NCBI GenBank assembly: GCA_964370015.1
Contig: CAYJHD010000044.1
Location: forward strand, 1 to 16,703
Direction: 5' to 3'
DNA: 16,703 nucleotides
Origin: CAYJAD01 sp964370015
Lineage (GTDB): Bacteria > Desulfobacterota > Desulfovibrionia > Desulfovibrionales > Desulfovibrionaceae
Shown one piece after another: positions 1 to 7,102 of the stretch. Made by a program: the position numbers and the translations under genes. Each line of letters starts with the position of its first letter. Within the stretch, counting starts at the first letter, position 1. The notes beneath the pieces were generated by a model. It did no database searches. It worked only from the letters and a program-made list of their open reading frames with translations, and had not been told where the DNA came from.

Positions 1-3000
1 ACGGAATTATTTGTCAAGGAAACGATGTTGTAAGCATGTTTGCCTGAGGTTTGAAAACTTAAAATATCATCTCCGGCGCCGGTGTCGATGGTGGCATCGT
101 AGTCTTTGCCTGTGGCACTGCCAAGGTTGGTGGCATTGGTTTTGTTTTCATAACTGTTGGAATCCAGAACCACACCATCAATAATATCCACATTGTCTGT
201 GCCTTGAACACCGTCCACATCGGCTGCTTTATTAAAGTAGCTGTAGCTAAAGGTAGTGTTATCATTGGCTAACGATTCATCGGCATCGTTTTTAATTTCT
301 ACGTTGGTTTTAATACCATCGCCCATAATCTTTATTTCGCCGCCAGATTCGACAATGGCATCGCTTGGGATGTTCACCGAATAGCTATAGGTGCCATCTC
401 CATTGGGTGTGGCTTCGGCGTCATATAAAATACCATTGTACTCAAGGGTTACTGTCATGGTGTTGGATTCGCCGGTGGTATCCACGGTGGACACGGTGCC
501 GTTTACTGTGACCATGCCAGAGTCTACGGTGCTATTATTGGGATCCACAAAACCGCGTACAGAGTCAATGACAATATCTACCACCACAATGCTGTTTTCC
601 ACTTGCACTGTGGTTTGCGCTTTATCACCATCGGCATCTTCATATTGTATATCAAAGTTGCCGTCGCTTGAGCCATTGCCCCTCACCGTATATTCGCCGG
701 TGGCAGGATCCATATTTACAGAACCCCAATCAAAATCATAGGTAACGGTGCCATCTTCGATTTGGGTTACTTCATTGGCACCCAGCACACTAAATTCACC
801 GCCATTACTCTCAGTACCTTCATCAAAATAATCTGATGCTTGCTTTACAGATGTATCGCCAGCAGTCATTTGAAGGTTTTCTGCTGCTTCTGTTAAGCTT
901 ACGGCAGAGTCTTCTACTTTTACGCTCGCAATGCCTTCAGCGCTTTGGCCGTCACCATCGGTAATGGTAAAGCCAAAGTTCAAATCCGCGCTATCTTGCC
1001 CTTCACCAGCATGCTCAATGGGTTGACTTAGCGTTACAGTATATTCACCTGTATAGTTACCATTGTCATCTTTTTGCATGGTAACAGAAAGAACTTCTTC
1101 ACCATGGGCTGTACCTACAAGCACATCTCCTTCTACAGACCAAGTAATTTCTGTGCCATCGGATGTGCTAATGCTAGGTTGCCCTTCTGCATTCCAGGTA
1201 AAGTCCCCTTGGCCATCGTCGCCAAAGTCTAGTTCTACAGAACCTTGTGCTACCACAGGAATTGTAGCCGTGGTGCTTTCTATAAAGTCATTTTCACTGA
1301 CAGTTGCTGCAGTAACATCACCCGCAGTGGGTGCATCATTACCTGTCATGGTAAGGTTATGGTTTTGCACATCGCCGTCACCGTCTACTGTACCAATATT
1401 TATATTGATTTTATCGCCAAAACCTTCATGTTGGTACATGGTCCAATTACCTTCACCATCCACCATGGCTGTGAAATAGTTCTGACCATCGGCATCTTGA
1501 GCAACAACGACTCCATTACTCATGCTCAGGGTAAGCTCTGTACCATCTTCTAAGATTATCGTGTTATCGCCATCAATACTCATATTACCTTGAGCATCAC
1601 GTGCAAATTCCACTGTGCTATCGCCCACCGAAATACTTTCAAAGTAAGCATCAGAAATGCCATCAGCACCGCCATCAATTTGACCAGATCCCTGCCCTAC
1701 TACCATATTATTGTAGTCAGAGAAGTCCACACCGGTGAGCACAAAGTCTGAGCCTTTCGCTGAAGGGATAATACGCACTTCGTCAAAGGGAACAGTAATG
1801 GTGGAGGTATCAAGGTTTTGATCGCCATCGCCTGTGCCGCGCACTTGCTCTACAGAATACACCAATACGCCGTCTTTGAAAAACTCTATGGTAATAGTTT
1901 CATCACTAGAGTCTGCTGCTGTTCCGCCTGCTTGGAATAAGCATCCAAAGGAAAGGTCGACGCCATAAGCCACTTCGCCTTCGGGCAAAGTAATAATAAT
2001 GGCTTCGGTGTCTACACCGGAGGTGTAATCACCTTTGATATTACCTACTTCATAGTCTCCACTACCGCCTTGACCTTTTAGGCCAAGCCCATTGGCATAA
2101 TCTGTACCATCTGCGCTGGAATTATCCACACGCCAGCCAAGTTCAAGACCACTGGAATTTTGATTAATGCTGTGCCCCTCTTCGGAATCATATTTTACTA
2201 TGGCCGCAGAGATGGTAAAACCGCCCACATCCAAAGTGGATTTATCAGGGCTTTGATTATCATAAAATTGCACATCCCAGCCGCCACCGGTATACGAAAA
2301 ATCTGGTTTTGCATCTTCATTGGGCATAAGTGCGTTTTGTAAGGACGAGCTATCTACACTGCCACTGAAAAAACTATTGCCAAAGTCAGCATCCGGTGCA
2401 AGATCAATGGTCACATCTTGTGCTGCAGTTACGTCATCCTCAACTTCCACACTCACAGAGCCCTGTGCGCTGTCGCCATCGGCATCGGTAATGGTGAAGT
2501 TAAAGTTTAACTCATTGGTATCGTTACCTTGCGCATCATGCTCAATGGGAGCCTTTAAATCTACTGTATAATCACCAGAATAGCTTCCATCGGCATCTTT
2601 TTCCATGGTGACAGAAAGTATTTCTTTACCATCGGCTGTACCGGTAAGCACATCACCTTGTACAGACCACTTTACTTCTGTACCATCTGAGGTGGTAATA
2701 CTAGGTTGACCTTCTGCATTCCATGTGAAGGAGCCTTGTCCATCCATACCAAAATCTAAATCCACATGCCCGCTAGTACCTTCTGCTGTACTAGCTGCAT
2801 CAGTACCGTCAGTAAGGGCGGACTCTGCCACGCTTACGGAAGACGTGCCTGCAGAGGGTGCATCATTGGTTTCTAAGGTATGCCTTACAAAGTCTCCGTC
2901 ACCATCGGTAAACTTAAGAGTGAGATCACGCGTGCTATCATTGTGCTCATAGGAAATGTCCCAATTTTGATTATCCGTACTGGTCATGGTTACATCGCCA

Positions 3001-5018
3001 ATTTTGATGGTATGTATACCATTTTCATAGCTTGTTTCCACGTTAAGCGGATTGTTATCATTTGCAGATGGAGGTATAGCTTCCCATCGACCGCTTTCAG
3101 CATTGAAGGTTGCACCATAACTTAGGGTTCCGCCACCGGACATGGTGATGCTGGCACCATCTATATCGCCGCCAAAGTCAACTTCTATTTGACCCGTAGC
3201 TACGTTATCGTCAACAGTGAGCTCTGTATTGGAATCTTTGGAAACTTCAGGAGCAGAATCCACCACAGTGACGGTCACCGTTACAAAACTTTCATTACCC
3301 GCTGCATCTTTCACAGGGATTTGTACTTCTTGAGTGTCGCTGCCGCTATTTCTATCATGTTGATAGGCTTCGTTTTGTGTGAAAACAAGATTACCAGAGT
3401 TATCAACATGAAAGGCCCCAAAGGGATTGTCTGCATCGCCTACGCCAAGAGCACCATCAAAGTTATAAGAAGTATCATCTGGCAAGGTAATGCCATCTAC
3501 TTCCACATTGATTGCCATATTGTCATCGTAGGAAGTAACTGTGCCATCAAGATCGCCACCAATTTCTGTATCTACCTTATAATCGGTATCAGCACTAGCT
3601 GTGGTGCTATTACCAGCGGCATCGGTGATGGAGACAGAAGCTTCTATATTGCCATTTTCAGCAAGCAAGCTACCGGGCACGTCAATGGAATACTCTAAAT
3701 TGTTATCTACAGTACCTGTAAAAGTTTGGCCACCCACGGTGACGGTCACCGTATCGCCGGGTTGTACGTCTTTACCCACGGTACCAGTAACGGCAACATA
3801 TTCACCGGCTTCGGCGGCATTGATAACATTATCATCGGTAATACTATCAATGGTAATATCAGCGGCAATTTCTGTGTCTACATTATAATCGGCACCAGCA
3901 CTAGCTGTGGTGCTATTGCCCGCGGCATCAGAAGTGGTTACAGATGCGCGTAGGTCATCATTTTCAGCAAGTAAAGAGCCGGGTACGTCTATGGAATACT
4001 CCAAATTACCATTCACGGTACCGGTAAAACTTTGTCCACCCACGGTAATGGTCACAGTATCACCGGGTTTAACATCGCCGCCCACGCTACCAGTGATGGT
4101 AACATCTTCACCGGCTTCTGCTGCATTAATAACATTATCATCGGTAATACTATCTATACTGATGCTGGCATCGGGCGGAGTGGTGTCTATAATGACAGTA
4201 TCTGTAGGCGTATCTTTAAGGCCATCATCTGTGGTCACTGTGGCTTCTATGTTTAAATCACCCTCAAGTGGAGGATCTACCCAGATGGTTAAACCATCTT
4301 CAATCATGGAATCAGTGACGGGGCCTTTAAATATGATTTCACCATTTTGTTCAATGATGATTTCATCGCCTTCTTCCACGCCTTCTTCTAAGGTAACGGT
4401 GACTTCAACTTGGTTACCGTTGGGGCCTGCAAGGTCATCTTTAGAAATAACATCATCATTGTCATTTATCGTTACGCTGATTTTAGGAGGAATGAGCTCT
4501 ACACTTTCATTTCCTGCTTGCTGTTCTTCATCAGAGGCATTTTGCGCAAGAGTAGTAGTGTTTTGCGCTCTTGCGGTGGCGTTGGCAGCTATAACATTTT
4601 GCGCTTCACTCAACTCAGAGGTACTGGCGGTGTAAGCTTGGTCTAAGCCACTTAAACTATTAAGGCCGCCTTGCAGGGAAGTCGTAATGGTGTCAACGCT
4701 AGACCCACTCCCTAGACCTTGCCCGCCCGTGTCACCAGCCGCAGGCATAAGTTCTTCGCCAAGAGTTGCAAAAAAATCTTCGCCCGAAATTTCTACGCCT
4801 TCCACAAAGAAAGTGGGCATATGTTCAGAGCCATAAACTTCGTAAAAATCAGCTAAGATTACTGAAGATGCATCTTCAAAAGAAATGACAAGATTGTCAC
4901 CGTCACGACTAAGTGTGGCATCGGCAGCACTAAAGTCTAAAACAAGGGAGTCATTAACCTCGGGGGAGATGGTGGCAGTGGTTCCTGCTTGGGGCTTAGC
5001 TATCTTGATATCAGCCAT
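1..5018 (-). CDS. Giant repetitive LapA/RTX-like surface adhesin, N-terminal part (C-terminus beyond window)
   Basis: An open frame runs without a stop from ATG 5018 to the left edge, about 1,672 codons, so the C-terminus (expected RTX repeats and type I secretion signal) is not visible. AAGGA lies 8 bases before the ATG, and no signal peptide is seen, as expected for type I export. Residues 1-90 form a compact N-terminal module, followed by PAAG (92-95), a possible LapG protease site, and a Gly/Ser/Ala/Gln-rich linker to about 170. Then come Ig-like domains, including two copies of a 102-104-residue unit (from residue 283), two T1SS-143-like repeats, a unique module between them, and near the edge a GAGDDIL-type calcium-binding motif. 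The protein is rich in Asp, Thr and Gly, and I found one cysteine (residue 1026). Likely role: cell-surface attachment or biofilm formation. Family assignment is firm; ligand and retention mechanism are inferred. Confidence 0.9.
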   Translation of the reverse strand, partial: MADIKIAKPQAGTTATISPEVNDSLVLDFSAADATLSRDGDNLVISFEDASSVILADFYEVYGSEHMPTFFVEGVEISGEDFFATLGEELMPAAGDTGGQGLGSGSSVDTITTSLQGGLNSLSGLDQAYTASTSELSEAQNVIAANATARAQNTTTLAQNASDEEQQAGNESVELIPPKISVTINDNDDVISKDDLAGPNGNQVEVTVTLEEGVEEGDEIIIEQNGEIIFKGPVTDSMIEDGLTIWVDPPLEGDLNIEATVTTDDGLKDTPTDTVIIDTTPPDASISIDSITDDNVINAAEAGEDVTITGSVGGDVKPGDTVTITVGGQSFTGTVNGNLEYSIDVPGSLLAENDDLRASVTTSDAAGNSTTASAGADYNVDTEIAADITIDSITDDNVINAAEAGEYVAVTGTVGKDVQPGDTVTVTVGGQTFTGTVDNNLEYSIDVPGSLLAENGNIEASVSITDAAGNSTTASADTDYKVDTEIGGDLDGTVTSYDDNMAINVEVDGITLPDDTSYNFDGALGVGDADNPFGAFHVDNSGNLVFTQNEAYQHDRNSGSDTQEVQIPVKDAAGNESFVTVTVTVVDSAPEVSKDSNTELTVDDNVATGQIEVDFGGDIDGASITMSGGGTLSYGATFNAESGRWEAIPPSANDNNPLNVETSYENGIHTIKIGDVTMTSTDNQNWDISYEHNDSTRDLTLKFTDGDGDFVRHTLETNDAPSAGTSSVSVAESALTDGTDAASTAEGTSGHVDLDFGMDGQGSFTWNAEGQPSITTSDGTEVKWSVQGDVLTGTADGKEILSVTMEKDADGSYSGDYTVDLKAPIEHDAQGNDTNELNFNFTITDADGDSAQGSVSVEVEDDVTAAQDVTIDLAPDADFGNSFFSGSVDSSSLQNALMPNEDAKPDFSYTGGGWDVQFYDNQSPDKSTLDVGGFTISAAIVKYDSEEGHSINQNSSGLELGWRVDNSSADGTDYANGLGLKGQGGSGDYEVGNIKGDYTSGVDTEAIIITLPEGEVAYGVDLSFGCLFQAGGTAADSSDETITIEFFKDGVLVYSVEQVRGTGDGDQNLDTSTITVPFDEVRIIPSAKGSDFVLTGVDFSDYNNMVVGQGSGQIDGGADGISDAYFESISVGDSTVEFARDAQGNMSIDGDNTIILEDGTELTLSMSNGVVVAQDADGQNYFTAMVDGEGNWTMYQHEGFGDKININIGTVDGDGDVQNHNLTMTGNDAPTAGDVTAATVSENDFIESTTATIPVVAQGSVELDFGDDGQGDFTWNAEGQPSISTSDGTEITWSVEGDVLVGTAHGEEVLSVTMQKDDNGNYTGEYTVTLSQPIEHAGEGQDSADLNFGFTITDGDGQSAEGIASVKVEDSAVSLTEAAENLQMTAGDTSVKQASDYFDEGTESNGGEFSVLGANEVTQIEDGTVTYDFDWGSVNMDPATGEYTVRGNGSSDGNFDIQYEDADGDKAQTTVQVENSIVVVDIVIDSVRGFVDPNNSTVDSGMVTVNGTVSTVDTTGESNTMTVTLEYNGILYDAEATPNGDGTYSYSVNIPSDAIVESGGEIKIMGDGIKTNVEIKNDADESLANDNTTFSYSYFNKAADVDGVQGTDNVDIIDGVVLDSNSYENKTNATNLGSATGKDYDATIDTGAGDDILSFQTSGKHAYNIVSLTNNS
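908..1304 (-). repeat. T1SS-143-like repeat, copy B
   Basis: This is the second copy, about 132 residues, from TVSENDF to VKVEDS, with the same ordered motifs as copy A. It is separated from copy A by a module of about 240 residues and a further variable stretch, so the two are not tandem. Confidence 0.75.
2433..2836 (-). repeat. T1SS-143-like repeat, copy A
   Basis: About 135 residues of the adhesin run from SVSVAES to VEVEDD. It shares with copy B the strings FTWNAEGQPSI, TSDGTE, the W-S-V-GDVL-GTA core, SVTM-KD, PIEH and FTITD-DG. This pattern resembles the T1SS-143 repeat class found in large type I secreted proteins. The class name comes from memory of the family, while the duplication is directly visible. 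Confidence 0.75.
3555..3860 (-). repeat. Ig-like repeat, copy 2 (102 residues)
   Basis: This is the second tandem copy of the Ig-like unit, directly following copy 1 in the reading direction. It keeps the same core motifs with conservative changes such as VTITG to VAVTG and GQSFTG to GQTFTG. The 306-312-base period suggests recent duplication and makes repeat-number change by recombination possible. Confidence 0.85.
3861..4172 (-). repeat. Ig-like repeat, copy 1 (104 residues)
   Basis: This in-frame unit of the adhesin starts at residue 283 and repeats almost exactly in the next segment. Both copies share ITDDNVINAAEAGE, a PGDTVT-VGGQ-FTGTV core, LEYSIDVPGSLLAEN and a DAAGNSTTASA ending. The fold is probably a bacterial Ig-like beta sandwich of an extracellular stalk. 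Confidence 0.85.
4734..4745 (-). other. Candidate LapG-type cleavage motif PAAG in the adhesin N-terminus
   Basis: Residues 92-95 read PAAG, right after the compact N-terminal module and before a flexible Gly/Ser linker. LapA-type adhesins are held in the outer membrane by an N-terminal module and released when LapG cuts between the two alanines of a TAAG, AAAG or PAAG site at about residues 80-120. Position and context fit. No lapG or lapD gene is in the window. Confidence 0.5.
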
Positions 5019-5040
5019 AACAAATTTCCTTTTTTGTTCG

Positions 5041-5063
5041 AAAAAAGCGCGCAACGAAGCGCT
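5041..5063 (-). terminator. Terminator-like hairpin in the adhesin leader (possible attenuator)
   Basis: Read on the minus strand, AGCGC and GCGCT form a 5-bp GC-rich stem around an 8-base loop, followed at once by six T. It sits only about 20 bases upstream of the adhesin start, downstream of the candidate promoter, so it would act inside the leader. The stem is short, so termination strength is uncertain. Confidence 0.4.
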
Positions 5064-5177
5064 CATCTTTCAACGTAACAGTAAGCAACGTACAAAATAT
5101 TAATAAAAAAGGGATATCATGCGCTACATAAACACTTGTTTTGCAACGACGAGGAGATTTCCTCAGGTACAAGACCC

Positions 5178-5203
5178 ATGAACTTTGATATGTCAAGGTT
5201 CAT
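5178..5203. repeat. Imperfect inverted repeat in the adhesin leader
   Basis: Arms ATGAACTTTGA and TCAAGGTTCAT enclose a 4-base loop (TATG). All 11 positions pair if one G-U is allowed. It lies between the candidate promoter and the terminator-like hairpin, so the leader could fold into several stems. No known riboswitch class was recognised. Confidence 0.45.
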
Positions 5204-5224
5204 AATAAAAAGGAGCAGTGAAAG

Positions 5225-5249
5225 CTCACACGTAATTACTACGTGCGAG
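5225..5249 (-). promoter_or_regulatory. Palindrome over the predicted adhesin transcription start
   Basis: Two 10-base arms, CTCGCACGTA and TACGTGTGAG on the minus strand, surround a 5-base spacer with a single non-Watson-Crick position. It begins right after the -10 box of the candidate promoter. That is where a repressor operator would sit; alternatively it folds as a hairpin at the 5' end of the leader RNA. Confidence 0.45.
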
Positions 5250-5250
5250 A

Positions 5251-5279
5251 ACAGTAATCTCGAATCTATGAAATGTCAA
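5251..5279 (-). promoter_or_regulatory. Candidate sigma-70 promoter for the adhesin gene
   Basis: On the minus strand a perfect TTGACA (5279-5274) is followed after exactly 17 bases by TACTGT (5256-5251), which keeps the conserved TA and final T of the -10 box. Transcription would start near 5244, leaving a leader of about 225 bases before the adhesin ATG. A weaker match, TTGACA at 5196-5191 with CTTGTA 17 bases on, lies downstream. Confidence 0.5.
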
Positions 5280-5308
5280 TTTTTTAAGTAAAAATATGAC
5301 ATTTTTTT
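5271..5308 (+). terminator. AT-rich hairpin followed by T7 on the plus strand
   Basis: AAATGTCA plus ATTTTT pair with AAAAAT plus TGACATTT, 14 bp with one bulged A and loop TAAGT. Seven T from 5302 overlap the last stem bases on the plus strand. The stem is almost all A/T, so it is a poor intrinsic terminator, and no intact plus-strand gene ends here. It overlaps the -35 box of the adhesin promoter, so it may matter only there. Confidence 0.3.
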
Positions 5309-5433
5309 GAGCAAAGTAGCCTTATTGTGTTCAACAGTGCTGTACTTTAAAAAAAATAGGATTAACGAAAAACTTCGCAAACATAAGAAAACAATAACTG
5401 CATGAGCTTTCACGTAATTCCCAGTAACTAAGG

Positions 5434-5790
5434 ACCACTCTCCAAGAAATTATTCGTGGAAAAGTTAACCTTGAAAGCATAATTCATTCTGGCTGTTAGC
5501 ATGGCCATCATAGCCTTGTTGCCCTCGGCTACCAAAAACACTTTCGAGTCAAACATAGAGAAACCTAACTTGCCTCATCTATGCCAAGAAAAATGCAGAA
5601 AATCCAACATAGTTTTGGGCCTTATTAAAGCCTGACACACAATAATGAATTGGGTGTCATAAAGATCCACTACATATTATTTTACAAAGATTTTTTTTAC
5701 TTTATATTTTATCAGCGACCTCCCCGCTCGCCCAATGAGAGTTTTTTCCACAAACATATCTTAGGTTCACGGGCAGGTCTCTACAAGCTC
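5434..5790 (+). pseudogene. Decayed transposase remnant, IS1595-like
   Basis: Translating the plus strand from 5434 gives TTLQEIIRGKVNLESIIHS, then a stretch with a TAG at 5497 where a W of a DGWRGY-like motif is expected, then LVALGYQKHFRVKH to about 5556, then another stop. After a frame shift, NAENPT-stop-FWALLK (5592-5630) resembles the NGIE-x-FW motif carrying the catalytic Glu. This order matches the C-terminal half of the DDE domain of IS1595-family (ISXO2-like) transposases as I remember it. Several stops and frame changes show it is dead. The N-terminal half is not recognisable, and terminal inverted repeats were not found. The family name needs a search; that it is a broken coding sequence is fairly clear. 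Confidence 0.6.
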
Positions 5791-5792
5791 AA

Positions 5793-7070
5793 CTAATTTA
5801 CATGTGATAATCTTTGCTGCAAGCGCCCTGTAGAATCAAAGGTCATGGGTTCAAGCTCACCCACCACTTGTATGGTATCATTCCCTTGCAATTCAGCAAG
5901 AGCACCTTCTGAAACATAGCATGTTTCTAAAAATAAGGTATTGGGAATAATAACCAATTTAACCTTTTGCGCAGAAACGCTTCCTTGCAAACACATGAAC
6001 ATGGATTCTAAAACCTCACGTTCTGTGTCAAAATATACAGGTATTTTTGCACGTATGGGAAAAGTTGCCGTTAAGCAGTTTAAATATGTGGCTTTGCGGT
6101 CAATTTGTTCCACCAATGACGTTGTGGTAAAATCTGCCAAGCCTATGCCGCAAGCATTTCCATGTGAATCTTCACTAAGTCCCATAACGGATAAGTAACG
6201 CACAAATGGTTCTTTAGGTTCGCCTTCACCTTGGATATATAAACGACCTATCACATTGGTATCCATTCCAGTGCCGCTAAAGTTCTTCCCCATGGTTTCC
6301 ACAATGAGCGCATCCAAATTCTTCACAGGCAAAGAAGGCAATAAAGTTTTAGAATGGAGCAAAACCTTTGGCTCTTCGATCAATATATCTTCGCCGTATA
6401 TACCTTGAATAAGAGCTGTCTCTTCATAGGCGTTTTCCACTATGGCTATGCCGCCAATGATGGGCATTTTCTCAATGATAACCTCACCCACATCACGCAA
6501 AAGCGGCGATAAAAACTCCACCTTTCCTTGACTATGAAATTGCTTAGCCCCTTGAGGGCCACCAAGACCCACCACAAGCTTTTTCAATAAGCCACTCTCA
6601 TAATCCCCCTTAAAGGACGTATGCGTTTTTACCCTGTTAATGGGAATTATGGCATCCATTTCAAAGGCGGTTTCCAACATATATACATGAAGATTGCTTT
6701 GCGTAATGCCTATTTCTCGCCCATCAATGCAGGTAAGAATGGGAGCTCCCAAGGCTGGCGTAATGCCAAGGCTGGCAAGCATTTCACTTTGCCCCTGCTT
6801 CGTGCCTCCTCCATGGCTTCCCATGGCAGAAAGCAAAAAAGGCTGAGCACCAAAAGATTGTACCATTTCTATGGCCGCTTTAAGCAGCACGGTAATGTTT
6901 TGTATACCGCGACTCCCCACAGTCAAGCCTACTTTTTGCCCGGCGCCAATATGTGCCTTTTCCAAAAGTTTTTTAATTTCGCGCGCCATGGCACCTGCTA
7001 TATCTTGTTCCATTGGGCGCGGAAATGTTTGCTTTATTTTTACTATTTTAGGAAAAATACCTGTCGACAT
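5793..7070 (-). CDS. LarA-family nickel-pincer racemase/epimerase homologue (DUF2088)
   Basis: This is a 425-residue cytoplasmic protein. The start is set at ATG 7070, because AGAGGAG lies 5 bases upstream; an in-frame ATG at 7097 would put that ribosome site inside the gene. LarA enzymes interconvert 2-hydroxy acid stereoisomers using a nickel-pincer nucleotide bound to a lysine. Residues with spacing like LarA's R75, H108, H174, K184 and H200 are visible as R54 (GSRG), H86 (GSHGGGT), H150 (KTHTSFKG), K163 or K164 and H179. A GKNFSGTGMDTNVIGR motif (261-276) marks a LarA-like subgroup rather than classical lactate racemase. It is the last gene of the operon, 32 bases after glcF-like. The larB, larC and larE cofactor genes are absent from the window. 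Family is firm; substrate is unknown. Confidence 0.85.
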   Translation of the reverse strand: MSTGIFPKIVKIKQTFPRPMEQDIAGAMAREIKKLLEKAHIGAGQKVGLTVGSRGIQNITVLLKAAIEMVQSFGAQPFLLSAMGSHGGGTKQGQSEMLASLGITPALGAPILTCIDGREIGITQSNLHVYMLETAFEMDAIIPINRVKTHTSFKGDYESGLLKKLVVGLGGPQGAKQFHSQGKVEFLSPLLRDVGEVIIEKMPIIGGIAIVENAYEETALIQGIYGEDILIEEPKVLLHSKTLLPSLPVKNLDALIVETMGKNFSGTGMDTNVIGRLYIQGEGEPKEPFVRYLSVMGLSEDSHGNACGIGLADFTTTSLVEQIDRKATYLNCLTATFPIRAKIPVYFDTEREVLESMFMCLQGSVSAQKVKLVIIPNTLFLETCYVSEGALAELQGNDTIQVVGELEPMTFDSTGRLQQRLSHVN

Positions 7071-7102
7071 ATATACTCCTCTGAACTTTATCAGCAAAAA
7101 TG

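Noticed and set aside
391..4635. Several long plus-strand reading frames across the adhesin (for example 391-741, 1063-1479, 3189-3698 and 3907-4635).
   Set aside because: They are antisense to one uninterrupted minus-strand frame with clear repeat domains. Their translations mirror the repeats and show no family resemblance.
5011..5196. 61-codon minus-strand reading frame overlapping the adhesin start, a possible leader peptide.
   Set aside because: It lies in another frame from the adhesin, has no convincing ribosome site, and its composition looks random.
7071..7097. Nine-residue longer start for the larA-like gene.
   Set aside because: The strong AGAGGAG site lies inside that extension and is placed correctly for ATG 7070.
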